DNA of 64,000 bases from Hormoscilla sp. GM7CHS1pb (GTDB taxonomy: Bacteria > Cyanobacteriota > Cyanobacteriia > Cyanobacteriales > Desertifilaceae), in the NCBI GenBank assembly GCA_014323675.1, contig JACONN010000006.1, positions 744,001 to 808,000 of the forward strand, written 5' to 3'. The translations under genes and the position numbers were made by a program. Shown here piece by piece: positions 8,050 to 18,423 of the stretch (position 1 is its first letter; the number at the start of each line of letters is the position of its first letter). The notes below the pieces were generated by a model. That model saw only the letters and a list, made by a program, of their open reading frames with translations. It did no database searches and was not told where the DNA came from.

Positions 8050-8655
8050 TTACCTTGCTGCATCCCGGTCTTGGATTACCCGGTCAATCAGACCGTACTC
8101 CTTGGCCTCTTCAGCAGACATGAAATAATCGCGATCGGTATCTTTTTGAATTTTTTCGATTGCTTGACCCGTGTGCTTGGCTAAAATCTCGTTCAGCTGC
8201 TCGCGAGTTCGGAGAATCTGCTTCGCTTCAATCTGGATATCAGTCGCTTGTCGGCGTCCAATCCCCCCGAGGGGTTGATGGATCATAATCCGCGAGTTAG
8301 GCAATGCCAACCGCTTGCCTTTGCTTCCCGCTGCTAACAGGAAAGCACCCATACTAGCAGCGAGACCGACACAAATAGTTACCACCTCACACTTGATATG
8401 CTGCATGGTATCGTAAATCGCCATGCCCGCAGTCACCGAGCCACCTGGAGAGTTGATGTAGATATAAATCGGTTTGCTCGGATCGTCAGAGTCCAGGTAG
8501 AGCATCACTGCCACAATTGAATTAGCCAGGGAATCTGTAACTTCCCGACCGAGAAAGATAATCCGCTCCTGATAGAGACGATCGTAAATACTAATCCACC
8601 GCTCGTAGGGACTACCAGGCAGGCGGTAAGGAACACTGGGAACACCGATAGGCAT
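8050..8655 (-). CDS. clpP3: ATP-dependent Clp protease proteolytic subunit (ClpP3-like)
   Basis: Serine peptidase subunit, 201 aa. The catalytic triad is visible: Ser101 (AASMGAF), His126 (MIHQPLGG) and Asp176 (DTDRDYF). In cyanobacteria a catalytic ClpP3 forms a mixed heptameric ring with the inactive ClpR, and this ring works with ClpC and is essential. Here clpR lies 41 bp upstream on the same strand, the standard gene order, so the two are an operon. The name clpP3 rests on this pairing. Confidence 0.9.
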   Translation of the reverse strand: MPIGVPSVPYRLPGSPYERWISIYDRLYQERIIFLGREVTDSLANSIVAVMLYLDSDDPSKPIYIYINSPGGSVTAGMAIYDTMQHIKCEVVTICVGLAASMGAFLLAAGSKGKRLALPNSRIMIHQPLGGIGRRQATDIQIEAKQILRTREQLNEILAKHTGQAIEKIQKDTDRDYFMSAEEAKEYGLIDRVIQDRDAAR

Positions 8656-8696
8656 AGGACAACTCTACTCTTTGTCAAAATTTAATTGATAAGAAA

Positions 8697-9383
8697 CTAA
8701 GTCAAGGCAGGTACGGGTTGAGGCAGTTCTTTGGTACTTTCCAAGACCTTGTCTATCAGACCATATTCTTTTGCCTCTTCGGGGGTCAGATAGAACATCC
8801 GGTCCATATCCTGGGCAATCTTCTCTACTGGTTGACCCGTATTTTGGGAGAAGATGTTCAGCATGGTTGCTTTATTGTCTAGAACTTCCTTGGCCCGGAT
8901 TTGAATATCCGTAGCTTGACCCTGAGTTCCCGTCCTCGGCTGGTTGAGGACAATTGTAGCATGGCCCAGACTGGCTCTGGACCCCTTGGTGCCCGCTGAG
9001 AGAATCATCGCCGCTGTCCCCATCGCTTGACCGATGCAGATCGTATTTACAGGGGGCTTGATGTACTTCAGGGTATCGCAGATGGCAAAGGCTTCAGTTT
9101 CAAACCCGATCGCCTCTCCACCATACCAAGAGGTGCCTGTCGAGTTGATGTAAAAGTAGATCGGCTTCTCTGGGTTATCAAATTCTAGGTAAAGCAATTG
9201 AGCGACGATCAGTTCTGTTACGTCTATGCCGACTCTCTGCTTAACCTCGTCGTCGGAAAATAAGGGCAAACCCAGATAGACAATGCGTTCCTTGAGCAAC
9301 AAGGAGGCTAAGTCTGGGGGTGGTGTCCGATAATATGCATCTCCGTAGTATGCAGATTGAGCAGCCCGAATCGGTGAGTTCAT
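8697..9383 (-). CDS. clpR: inactive Clp subunit ClpR
   Basis: 228 aa ClpP fold in which the catalytic residues are replaced: the Ser position reads GQAMGTAAM (Gly) and the His position reads VLNQPRTG (Asn). It also has the ClpR-type insertion in the handle region and an N-terminal extension rich in Tyr (AYYGDAYYRTPPP). It is a structural partner of ClpP3 in the cyanobacterial core. First gene of the clpR-clpP3 pair. Confidence 0.92.
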   Translation of the reverse strand: MNSPIRAAQSAYYGDAYYRTPPPDLASLLLKERIVYLGLPLFSDDEVKQRVGIDVTELIVAQLLYLEFDNPEKPIYFYINSTGTSWYGGEAIGFETEAFAICDTLKYIKPPVNTICIGQAMGTAAMILSAGTKGSRASLGHATIVLNQPRTGTQGQATDIQIRAKEVLDNKATMLNIFSQNTGQPVEKIAQDMDRMFYLTPEEAKEYGLIDKVLESTKELPQPVPALT

Positions 9384-9568
9384 TTTGCGTTACTGCCTAA
9401 ACTACTGTCGTTTTACTTATGGTAGCGTGGGACTGCCTACTATTGGAGATTGCCTTCGATATCTCCTGCGGTGCTCTCGATCGCGCAGCGCGGCGCCAGC
9501 CGTGGACGGCACGGCACCCAGGAGACATCGATGGCGGATTGCCGACTACCGGTACTGTATGCGGACTT

Positions 9569-9637
9569 CGTTTCCAGAGATGCCCACCCATGTCGTGTCG
9601 CTCCCGCGCACGACATGGGTGGGCACTCTCGGAAACG
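9569..9637. repeat. 69-bp palindromic repeat, copy 1 of 3
   Basis: Long imperfect hairpin starting CGTTTCC and ending GGAAACG, with inner arms CCCACCCATGTCGTG and CACGACATGGGTGGG. The same structure recurs at 35039-35106 and 38462-38529. It fills the 450-bp gap between clpR and the vWA gene, which holds no other feature I can support. Confidence 0.8.
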
Positions 9638-9832
9638 AAGCGATGACCGGTGAGTCCGGAACAATACAACTAATAACTGACAACAAACGGACAGGCGGGA
9701 CTTGTCCTACAGGCTGCGTGTCACTGACAACTGATGGCTTATGCTAGTGATAGTCAGGTTTGCAGTTCGCAGTTGTCGCGGTGCGGTTGGCTATTGTGTT
9801 ACCATATTATGGAAAATCGGGAGTTTCGTGTT

Positions 9833-11104
9833 ATGAGAGTTGGTCTAAAAGCTGCCTTGAGTGATGCCAATGTTGATGAGCGATCGCCGAATAATCAGCG
9901 TCAACTGGCGATTTCCGTAGAAGCGATCGCCTCTACTGATTTATCCGGGTCTAGGTCTGTGCCCCTGAATTTGTGCCTCATTCTGGACCACAGCGGTTCC
10001 ATGGGTGGGCGTCCTCTGAAAACGGTTAAACAGGCAGCCCAGCAGCTTGTAGACCGGCTAAACCCAGACAATCGCCTCTCGGTAGTTGTCTTCGATCAGA
10101 GGGCGAAAGTAATAGTCCCCAATGGCGCGATCTCCGACCCGCGCAGCATCAAGCGTCAGATCGACAAGCTGCACGCGGATGGGGGAACTGCCATTAACGA
10201 GGGGTTGCGGTTGGGAATTGAAGAACTGGGAAAAGGTAAAAAAGATACAGTCTCCCAAGCATTTTTACTAACTGACGGCGAAAACGAGCATGGGTCTAAT
10301 GATAAATGCCTCAAATTTGCCAAGTTAGCAACGGAGTATAATTTAACCTTAAATACTCTGGGATTTGGGGCCCACTGGAACCAGGATATTTTAGAAGCCA
10401 TTGCCGATGCTGGAGGCGGTACAATGGCTTATATCGAACGCCCCGAACAGGCAGTAGATGAATTTGGACGCCTGTTCGATCGCATTCAGTCGGTGGGGTT
10501 AACCAATGCCTACCTGCGCCTATCTCTGATGCCCAAGGTGCGTCTAGCGGAACTCAAACCTATTGCCCAGGTGTCCCCGGACGCGATCGAACTGCCAGTA
10601 AAATCGGAAGGGGATTTGTTCTTGGTGCGGTTGGGAGACTTAATGACAGGTGACCCGCGGGTGGTACTGGCAAATCTTTACATCTCTCAGTTGCCCCTGG
10701 GAAGTCAGACGATCGCCCAAGTGCAAATACAATACGATGACCCCGCTGTCGGTCAAGAGGGTTTGCGATTGCGCTGCGCGCACGCTACGCGATCGGAAAC
10801 TCTCAGAGTTGAGGCCAATGTGGTCAGCGCTTACAAACCATCTATCAACCCAGAGGTGCAACCCCATCTACTAGCTTTGGCTAAATATCGGCAAACTAAG
10901 CTAGCGGAAACTAGACTGCAACAGGGCGATCGATCGGGGGCTGCCACCCTGCTGCAAACTGCCGCCAAAACCGCCTTGCAAATGGGTGACAAAGGCGCTG
11001 CTACAGTCCTGCAAGAGAATGCCACCCGCTTGCAATCAGGAGAAGAACTCTCCGATGAGGACAAAAAGAAAACCCGCATTGTCTCTAAGACGATTTTGCA
11101 GTAG
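9833..11104 (+). CDS. von Willebrand factor A domain protein
   Basis: The ATG at 9833 (MRVGLKAALSDANVD) is chosen over the 33 extra upstream codons because cyanobacterial homologues begin with a similar sequence, giving 423 aa. The vWA domain covers about residues 45-230, with the metal-binding MIDAS motif DHSGSMGG, a second-site Thr (GGTAINEG) and the LLTDGENEHG strand. A beta-rich middle and a helical C-terminal tail (RLQQGDRSGAATLLQTA) follow. There is no signal peptide, so it is probably a cytoplasmic metal-dependent protein-binding adaptor. A short repeat (GCGCTGCGCGCACGC) is read in frame near residue 315. Confidence 0.85.
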   Translation: MRVGLKAALSDANVDERSPNNQRQLAISVEAIASTDLSGSRSVPLNLCLILDHSGSMGGRPLKTVKQAAQQLVDRLNPDNRLSVVVFDQRAKVIVPNGAISDPRSIKRQIDKLHADGGTAINEGLRLGIEELGKGKKDTVSQAFLLTDGENEHGSNDKCLKFAKLATEYNLTLNTLGFGAHWNQDILEAIADAGGGTMAYIERPEQAVDEFGRLFDRIQSVGLTNAYLRLSLMPKVRLAELKPIAQVSPDAIELPVKSEGDLFLVRLGDLMTGDPRVVLANLYISQLPLGSQTIAQVQIQYDDPAVGQEGLRLRCAHATRSETLRVEANVVSAYKPSINPEVQPHLLALAKYRQTKLAETRLQQGDRSGAATLLQTAAKTALQMGDKGAATVLQENATRLQSGEELSDEDKKKTRIVSKTILQ

Positions 11105-11450
11105 TTTTTCCAGGCTAGTCAATTAAGAATAAGAAACCAGGTTTTTACCGAACACCTGGTCTTGGCTTCTGGGCTACTCCAGCAAGTAACGATCGCGCTT
11201 ACGATAATTTCTCTCTTCCCTAATCTTATAGCGCTTTCGCGCCTGGGAATCACTAAAGTGATTACTACAAACAGGTAAATACGAAGTGCGATTGCTGACT
11301 CTTCGCTATAGTCTAGTATCTCTTTAAACTTCCGCGATTGCAATTAAAAGGACGAGGTGTAACTATCCTGTAAAGGGTGCTTTCGATTTATTTTAAATTT
11401 GTAAGGTGGCCATGGCTGGCGCCACGCTGCGCGATCGGCCACCTACTGTT
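11105..11450. other. intergenic between convergent genes, repeats only
   Basis: Contains a hairpin (next entry), a CTTTAG/CTAAAG-type palindromic stretch near 11229-11285 and HIP1-like octamers. A minus-strand ORF at 11119-11343 consists largely of these repeats and is not called. Confidence 0.5.
11136..11160 (+). terminator. hairpin after the vWA gene
   Basis: ACCAGGT at 11136-11142 pairs with ACCTGGT at 11154-11160, in an AGAAACC context like the other terminator-like repeats. It lies 30 bp past the vWA stop. Confidence 0.45.
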
Positions 11451-12530
11451 TTAGGCGATCGCCTCTGCATGGGGACGGGCAAAGACCATCCGACCAGCAG
11501 AAGTTTGCAGGGCCCCAGTCACAACTACTCGGACTTCGGCACCAATATGCTTCCCTGCTTCTTCCACCACCACCATCGTACCATCATCCAGATAACCAAC
11601 CCCTTGCTGGGGTTCTCTCCCTTGCTTGACAATTTTCAAATTGATGTAGTCTCCCGGGAGATAGGCCGGACGAATTGCTTGCGCCAAGTCGTTAACATTT
11701 AATACGGGCACCTTTTGCAAGCTGGCAACTTTGTTTAAGTTGTAGTCATTGGTCAACAGGGTGGCGTTGATTTCTTGGGCTAAATGCACTAACTTGGCAT
11801 CCACTGTGTGAATCTCTTCATAGTCAGCGGGGTGGATAACCACCCTTTCTGGGTAAGCTTCTTTCAGTCGGTTCAGGATATCCAAACCTCGCCGTCCCCG
11901 GATCCGTTTTCGATCGTTGGCAGCATCTGCTATTATTTGCAACTCTTGTAAGACGAAATGAGGCACCAGAATTTGACCTTCGATAAATCCAGTGGCGAAT
12001 AGTTCCTCAATGCGACCGTCGATAATGCAACTGGTATCCAGAATCTTGCTAGTTGCTGGCCTCATCGTGCCTTCTACTAGCAACATGGTTTCCAAGCTGT
12101 GGGGATTAATCAGTCTCAGAAAGGCGCGACCGTGGGTATCTGCCAGTCCTATGCCGGAGACGGCAAAAATGATACTGACTAAGACTGCTGCCAAGGGCTT
12201 AATGAAACTAAATTCCTTGGGAATTGGCAACAGGAAAATCGGTGCTAGCATTAAGTTTGCTACTAATAGCCCCATCACTAGGCCAGTAGTACGGGTCAGC
12301 AGCACTTCTACTGGCATCTGCCGGACTTGGTTTTCTAGGCGGCGGTAGGAGGTTTGGGCCAGTAATCCTACGGCGCCGCTAATTATGGCACTAAAACCAG
12401 CAGTTACCGATCGCAAGCCTTCTTGATTGCTGACTTGCTCTAGTGTATAGTGGGGTAGCAACTCAATCCCGTAGAAACCGATACCCACTCCTGCGAGGAT
12501 GAATGAAATAATAATGATTGCATCAAGCAT
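11451..12530 (-). CDS. membrane-anchored PIN-TRAM domain protein
   Basis: 359 aa, architecture of the YacL/PIN-TRAM family. Three or four hydrophobic helices in residues 1-140 (AIIIISFILAGVGIGFYG; GFSAIISGAVGLLAQ; LVMGLLVANLMLAPIFLL; AAVLVSIIFAVSGIGLA) are followed by a PIN nuclease fold at about 160-280, with acidic residues in ILDTSCIIDGRI, TVDAKLVHLA and LLTNDYNLN. A C-terminal TRAM RNA-binding domain covers about 295-350 (QGREPQQGVGYLDDGTMVVVE). A membrane-tethered ribonuclease is a reasonable inference. The biological target is unknown. Confidence 0.88.
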   Translation of the reverse strand: MLDAIIIISFILAGVGIGFYGIELLPHYTLEQVSNQEGLRSVTAGFSAIISGAVGLLAQTSYRRLENQVRQMPVEVLLTRTTGLVMGLLVANLMLAPIFLLPIPKEFSFIKPLAAVLVSIIFAVSGIGLADTHGRAFLRLINPHSLETMLLVEGTMRPATSKILDTSCIIDGRIEELFATGFIEGQILVPHFVLQELQIIADAANDRKRIRGRRGLDILNRLKEAYPERVVIHPADYEEIHTVDAKLVHLAQEINATLLTNDYNLNKVASLQKVPVLNVNDLAQAIRPAYLPGDYINLKIVKQGREPQQGVGYLDDGTMVVVEEAGKHIGAEVRVVVTGALQTSAGRMVFARPHAEAIA

Positions 12531-12940
12531 AGTTATATACCTTGAGTTGGGTTTTCCTAAATTTGGCGGGAAATTCTCAGACGGCTGACAGGCTTGACCT
12601 CTATTATATCCCTCAGAGGAACTATTGCTAGTTGATTCCCCACTTACTTATAAGGAAAATATATATAGGATGGTTCTGCCTAGTCGGAGCAAAAATTTAA
12701 TGAATTTTTTGTAATTTACCCTTGCCTTCTGTGCCCAAAGATCCTTCTGCTGCCCTTGGCATCTTTCGCGTTTGGGCCGACAAAGAGTGATTATCTTAAT
12801 TTTTGACAGGGGTAGTGGTGAGCATCACAAATAGTTGATAATTTTATAATGATTGTATTCTGAAGTTGTAAGTCAGCAGGGCCCTCAAGAACCACTCCGC
12901 AGGCTCTCAGTGAATACTCCCAAACATAATAGATTCTGCC
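12531..12940. other. divergent intergenic region
   Basis: AT-rich 410 bp between the divergently transcribed PIN-TRAM gene and hemW. Both promoters must lie here, but I see no convincing operator, riboswitch or hairpin. Confidence 0.4.
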
Positions 12941-14167
12941 ATGCCTCGATCTGCTTATCTGCATATTCCTTTCTGCCGCCGTCGGTGCTATTATTGTGAT
13001 TTCCCGGTATCAGTGGTGGGCGATCGGCCGGGCTCTTGGGGAGAGGACTCGGGTACGATAAATCAATATATTCGGCAGATGTGTGAGGAAATAAAAGCTA
13101 CGTCGGTGCGATGTGCGAGGAGTAGTGCGATTAGCGCTCCCCGAGTACATCGCTCGGCACAGCCCTGTCAACGGTTTTCTTGGGCGGGGGGACGCCGTCT
13201 TTGTTGTCGGTAGGGCAGTTGGCAGAAATTTTGCACGTGCTCGATCGCCATTTGGGCATTGCTGCTGGTGCGGAAATTTCTATGGAAATGGACCCTGGCA
13301 CTTTCGATCGGGTACAGCTGCAAGGTTATCACTCGGCGGGGGTAAATCGTGTCAGTCTGGGGGTGCAGGCATTTCAAGCAGAACTGCTGCACTCAAGCGG
13401 GCGATCGCACTCTGTAACGGACATTTTCGCCGCTGTGGACTGTCTCGGACAAGTGGGGGTAGAGAACTTCAGTCTGGACTTAATATCGGGTTTGCCCCAC
13501 CAGACGATCGCTCAATGGCAGGAGTCTCTGGAAAAAGCTGTGGCGATCGGGCCTACTCACATCTCGACTTACGACTTGGTGGTGGAGCCAGTTACGGCAT
13601 TTGGCCGCTGGTACTCCCCGGGAGTAGCACCCCTGCCCCCAGAGGAGACGACTGCCCAAATGTATCGCCTCGCCCAGCAAGTGCTGACGGACGCTGGTTA
13701 CCAGCATTATGAGATTTCTAACTACGCCAAGCCCCGGTTATCAATGTCGTCACAATCGGGTTTACTGGGAAAATCGTCCTTACTATGGCTTTGGCATGGG
13801 GGCGGCAAGTTATGTTAACCGGGTCCGCTTTACTCGACCTCGCAGGCGATCTGAATATTATCAATGGATCGCAACCGGATGTGTAATTGATGATGCGCCA
13901 GTATCAGACCAAGATTTATTACTGGAAACTCTAATGCTGGGGTTGCGCTTGGCAGAAGGTTTAAGTCTGGAGAGTCTGCGTCAGAGATTTGGGGAAGCAA
14001 CCTTGGCACGAATGGAGACTTGCTTGAAACCCTATGTTCGGAAAGGGTGGGTGGAAGTTGTCCGGCAAGGATATCTGCGGTTGAGTTCGCCAGAAGGGTT
14101 TTTGTTCTCTAATACCGTGCTAGCGGACTTATTTAACCTAACTTGCGACCTAGTTAAAAAAATCTGA
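12941..14167 (+). pseudogene. hemW: HemW/HemN-like radical SAM protein, broken in two places
   Basis: Three reading frames together encode one protein of about 400 aa. It begins MPRSAYLHIPFC with the radical SAM motif Cys-x3-Cys-x2-Cys (FCRRRCYYCDF), continues with GGGTPSLLS, AEISMEMDPGTFD and GVNRVSLGVQAF, and ends with the HemW-type C terminus. HemW is a heme chaperone related to coproporphyrinogen dehydrogenase but lacking its extra catalytic parts. The first break (about 13105-13165) coincides with a GC-rich repeat also present at 27532-27554, so it looks like an insertion. The second is one extra C near 13733: removing it turns PRLSMSS into PGYQCRHNRVYW. The final 33 bp were copied with the downstream cassette to 55.8 kb. 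Confidence 0.82.
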
Positions 14168-14322
14168 ATTACCCACTTAGACTTTACAGATATTTTGAGG
14201 GTTTTATATGTAGCGGGTTAGCTATTTAGAAGTTATAATGTACTAAAATAACAGTTAATTATCGGACCCAACCCCCAACCGCGCCCTCCCAGGCGGAGCC
14301 CGGGAAGGAGAGGAATAAGGCC

Positions 14323-16568
14323 TTACATCATGCCGAAAGATTGCATGTGCTCATTAATTGCCGAAGCCGTAGTACGAGTGGCATCCTCGCTTACTGCACC
14401 CGAGATCAAAGCCTGATCTTCAAACCCGAGAGCATGGCGCATGAATAAAATGCCATCAGTTAACGCCCCTGCCGTGCCATTGCCATCTACATCTAACATA
14501 GTGTCCCCCATTTCGTCCAAGTAGGTAACAATTTCTGATGTATCGCGAGTGGCACCTTCACCTACAACACCTTCAGTCAAAGTCTCTCCCTGAACCCGAA
14601 GAGATAACGTATGGCCACAAGGCCGTCAGTTAATGCATCTATAACTCCATTCCCATCAATGTCCAGTGCAGGTGATGGAGCAGGTGATGGAGCGGGGGAG
14701 GTTAATGCAATGGAACTGGGGACAAAGTTGCTATTCGCAGGCAGGTCATCTGAGTTGGCACCAAAGTTGATCTGCGTCCCTGAAAACCCTGGTAGCGCTG
14801 TGAAGTTGGCTGTGTAAAGGGTAGGATTAGGATTGTTGGGCCAATTTCCGTTAGCATCTACCCAAGCTTGCAGGATGTATTTGTCTGTGCTGGGGTCGCC
14901 GTCCAAACCCCCGTTGGTAATCGGATCGTCCAAGACTGCACTTATAGGTTGTGCGCCCAAAGGAAAATGCTCGGTCAGACCAGTGACTGGATCAAATGCT
15001 ACTTGAGAACTGTCCCAATGCATTTGAAAGACTATTCCTGTGGTGGGAGTTTCCGCAGGTTCAGTAGAGTAGTTGACATCAAAGCTGACACTTGTGTTTG
15101 GTTCTACTGCTTTGGTTGGTTCTGAAGGGGTGACTTTCAGTTGAGTGACTTCTTCTGTAGTTGCCTTCTGAACTTGAATTACATAGACATTAGTACCGTC
15201 ACTGGTCGTCAAATCATTGTTGCCGTCGCCGTTGATGTCGATATTGTCCCGGAACAAACCTGTAGCCCACACATTACCATTGCTGTCGGCGGCTATGACC
15301 TGGCTGTTGCCAAAAAAACTGTTGTCATTCTCGCTGCTGCCGATATTTAAGGCCTGAACCAAATCCCCATTGCTGGAGAACTTGGCTACATAGTGATCAC
15401 TTTTGCCATTACTGGTCAAATCATCTTCTCCGTCTTTGTCGATGTCGATGGTGTCCACGAAAAGTCCTGTAACCCACAGATGATCATTGCTATCGATGGC
15501 TATGGCTTCGCCATGCTCGGCTTCGGCATGCTCACCGATCTTTAAGGCTTTGACGAAATCACCATTGCTCGAGAACTTGGCTACATATTCATCAATGGGA
15601 AAAGGATAATCTTTTGAGCCATCGGTCAAATCATTGGTGCCGTCTCCGTCGATGTCGATGTTGCCCTGAAACTGTCCTTTAACCCACACATCACCCTTGC
15701 TGTCGGTGGCTATGTCAAGGCTGTAGTCGCGATCGCTACCGCCGATATTTTTGGCAAAGAGCAAAGCCCCCTCAGAGTCGAACTTGGCTACATAGCCATC
15801 TTGTGAGCCATTATTACTGATCAAATCATCTTTTCCGTCTTCGTCGATGTCGATGCTGCCGGAGAAAGAGCCTGTAGTCCACACATGATCATCCTTGTCG
15901 ATGGCTATGCCATGACCAACGTCATCACCGCTACCGCCGATCTGGAAGACGTTGACCAAATCCCCCTCTGAGTCGAACTTGGCGAAATAGCTATCTCGAT
16001 CATTTCCAGGACGGCCCTTATGGGTCAAATCATCTTCTCCGTCTTTGTCGATGTCGAGGTGGTGCCAGAAACTTCCTTTAATCCACACATTATCTTTGCT
16101 GTCGATGGCTATGATCTTGCCCGATCCAAGATGCTCCGCGTCGATCTCTAAGGCCTGAACAAAGTCTCCCTCCGAGTCGAACTGGGCTAAATAGTTACTC
16201 CCGCTGCTACGGGTCAAATCATTGGTGCCGTCTCCGTCGATGTCGATGCTGCCTACGAAACCTCCTATAGCCCACGCATTACCATTGCTGTCAGTGGCTA
16301 TGCCTCTGCCAAGGCCTCTGTTGTCATCACTACTGCCGAAATCATAGGCCCTCACCAAATTCCCTTCAGAGTCGAACTTGGCTACATAGGCATCTTCATA
16401 GCCATTAGTGGTTAAATCATCTTCTCCGTCTCCGTCGATGTCGATGCTGCCCCGGAACCGTCCTGTAACCCAGACATCACCATTGCGATCGATGGCTATG
16501 TCCTTGACTTCCTCCCCCATATCGCCGCCGATCTGGAAGGCAACCTGATCCATTACTGTTGATTCCAT
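14323..16568 (-). CDS. seven-repeat propeller / cohesin-like / dockerin-like protein (one frameshift)
   Basis: About 748 aa once a single missing C near 14586 is restored. The second copy at 56.0 kb has that C and reads FGFRGETLTEGV. Residues 1-460 form seven repeats of about 65 aa, each with an IA-DS-NGNVWATG core (SBBP-like propeller blade) and a calcium-type DxDxDGxxDLT loop. Next is a cohesin-like beta domain (VSFDVNYSTEP; FQMHWDSSQVAFDP), a Pro/Ser/Ala linker, and two dockerin-like EF-hand modules (LDIDGNGVIDALTDG; LDVDGNGTAGALTDG). There is no N-terminal signal peptide, so any export would be by another route such as type I secretion. The gene is second in a pair, 97 bp after the LRR gene. 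The function is not known. Confidence 0.75.
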
Positions 16569-16665
16569 CTTTTTGAACCTCCTCTTTGGTGAACTCTTCT
16601 ACCTCTCCCAATCCCCACCCCCCCCAACCTGTTACTATCCTCCCTCGGTTTCCGCTTTATCCGGA

Positions 16666-18423
16666 TTATATGAGAGGATTTCCTTGGACGTTGAAGTCAT
16701 TTATATCGTTCAGCCCGGGTGGTACTGGACCTTCCAGAGAATTGTTTTGCAACCACAGTTTTGTTAGGTTGCTCAGGTTCCCTAGCGAGGAAGGTATTGT
16801 CCCCGTTAGATTGTTATGGTCCAGGTAAATGTTTTGCAGCTCGGTGGCGTTCCCTAATTCCGGTGGGATGCTGCCACTCAGGGAATTGTTCCCCGCCCAT
16901 AATTCTTGTAGGTTGCTCAGTTTCCCCAATTCAGGGGGTATCGAACCACTCAGAGAATTTACATTCAGTTTCAACCACGTTAAATTACGTAGGTTCCCCA
17001 ATTCAGGGGGAATGTTGCCTGTTAGGGAATTGTGATCCAACCACAGGTGTGTCAGGTTGTCTAGGTCCCCTAATTCAGGGGGAATGTTACCACTCAGGCC
17101 GCTGCGGTCCAGTTCTATTTTCTGCAAGGCAGTGAGCTTGCCTAACTCAGAAGGGAGCGCACGGCTCACCCCGGCTGTGAGTTCCGTCACCCGGGATTTC
17201 TCGGCTGTCACCCCACCCAACCTGTTAACCCTTATAGCAAAGGGGACGGAACCATGACGCGCATCACTGACGGGCATGTGGTCGGGGTCGTCGAGATTCC
17301 AATGGCGATTATTGGGATCGATATCCTTCAGGACTCCATAGTCGCTGGCATTAATGAGGTAAAGCCCAGAACTAGAGCTCTTAAAGGACACCGAGATATT
17401 GAATTTGTCCGTTACAGAGTTTCCTGCATCATCTGATGCAGTTACGGTTACAGCAAAATTGCTATCATCAGCAGGAACATCAGGATTAATAACAGCAGTA
17501 TGCCTAGCAGGGGCGCCACTAATCACCCCAGTAATGGGGTCAAAGGTTAACCCGTCTGGCAAACCGCTGACGCTGTAGCTGGTAATGTTACCGCCGATTT
17601 TGCTGAAGTGACCGTTGACATCTATGCTGATGCTGTGATCCTGGGTGGAATTCTCATCGTATTCTACAACAGCATCCACGTCTTCAATTGGAACTCTCAC
17701 ATCAAGTGGATTCTCTAACCGTTTGGTTGCCGATAAAGCCTCGACACTTGCGGGGATATCGCCGGTTAGGTGGTTATCCTGGAGCCACAGGTTCCGCAAG
17801 TTGGTGAGGTTGCCGAGCTCGGGCGGGATGCTGCCGGTGAGCTCATTATCCCACAGAAAGAGATTTTGCAAACTAGTAAGGTTGCCCAACCAGGAGGGGA
17901 TGGTCCCGGTCAGGTTGTTCTTGGATAACCCGAGGGTTTGCAAGTTGGTAAGCGCACTCAATTCGGTCGGGATTGGACCGGTCAATTTATTGTTGTGCAG
18001 TCGCAACTTCGTCAAACTGCTCAATCCACTCAACTCGGATGGTATAGTACCACTGAGAGAGTTGTTGATCAAGTTAAGGTGTTGTAAGGCGGTGAGTCCA
18101 CCCAGTTCAGGGGGGATGGTGCCGGTGAGATTGTTTTTGTTGAGCTTGAGCACTCGCAACTCACTGAGATTCCCTAACTCAGGGGGTATGGTGCCTCTTA
18201 GGTTGGTTTTGCCTAGATCGATTTCCGTCACCCGCGTTCCTTCAACCGTGACCCCATGCCAGTTGGCAACAACACTAGCATCTGGGGGGGTGTCGCTGGC
18301 AACGTTCCACTTTTTCTCCTCGTTTAGCTCCTCGTCCCGCTCCTCGTCCCGCCAATGAGATCCGCCGGTCCCGTTAAACAGGGCCCGCATGCCTGCATAG
18401 TCGGTGGCATTTATCTCTGCCAT
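16666..18423 (-). CDS. plant-type leucine-rich-repeat protein with a He_PIG domain
   Basis: 585 aa, intact. The N-terminal cap is NATDYAGMRALFNGTGGSHW, followed by NWHGVTVEG. The first LRR block (about residues 85-245) has six or seven 24-residue repeats of the IPPELGNLxxLxxLxLxxNxLTGT type, the class found in plant receptor kinases and many cyanobacteria. An Ig-like He_PIG domain lies at about 270-350 (SYSVSGLPDGLTFDPITGVI). A second cap (LINASDYGVLKDIDP) and a second LRR block of six or seven repeats complete it. No signal peptide or membrane helix is visible. It probably mediates protein binding. First gene of the duplicated cassette, with a degraded twin at 58.4-59.8 kb. Confidence 0.85.
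   Translation of the reverse strand: MAEINATDYAGMRALFNGTGGSHWRDEERDEELNEEKKWNVASDTPPDASVVANWHGVTVEGTRVTEIDLGKTNLRGTIPPELGNLSELRVLKLNKNNLTGTIPPELGGLTALQHLNLINNSLSGTIPSELSGLSSLTKLRLHNNKLTGPIPTELSALTNLQTLGLSKNNLTGTIPSWLGNLTSLQNLFLWDNELTGSIPPELGNLTNLRNLWLQDNHLTGDIPASVEALSATKRLENPLDVRVPIEDVDAVVEYDENSTQDHSISIDVNGHFSKIGGNITSYSVSGLPDGLTFDPITGVISGAPARHTAVINPDVPADDSNFAVTVTASDDAGNSVTDKFNISVSFKSSSSGLYLINASDYGVLKDIDPNNRHWNLDDPDHMPVSDARHGSVPFAIRVNRLGGVTAEKSRVTELTAGVSRALPSELGKLTALQKIELDRSGLSGNIPPELGDLDNLTHLWLDHNSLTGNIPPELGNLRNLTWLKLNVNSLSGSIPPELGKLSNLQELWAGNNSLSGSIPPELGNATELQNIYLDHNNLTGTIPSSLGNLSNLTKLWLQNNSLEGPVPPGLNDINDFNVQGNPLI

Noticed and set aside
11119-11343. 74-aa minus-strand ORF after the vWA gene
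   Set aside because: Made of palindromic repeats and hairpins, with no protein-like features.
13113-13712. 199-aa plus-strand ORF inside hemW
   Set aside because: A third frame of the same strand; the conserved HemW motifs are in the other frames.
14868-15125. 85-aa plus-strand ORF, with an extended twin at 56558-57049
   Set aside because: Antisense to the cohesin-like domain and conserved only because the cassette is duplicated.
16829-18358. several plus-strand ORFs across the LRR gene
   Set aside because: Periodic shadows of the LRR repeats on the opposite strand (PNSGGMLP pattern).
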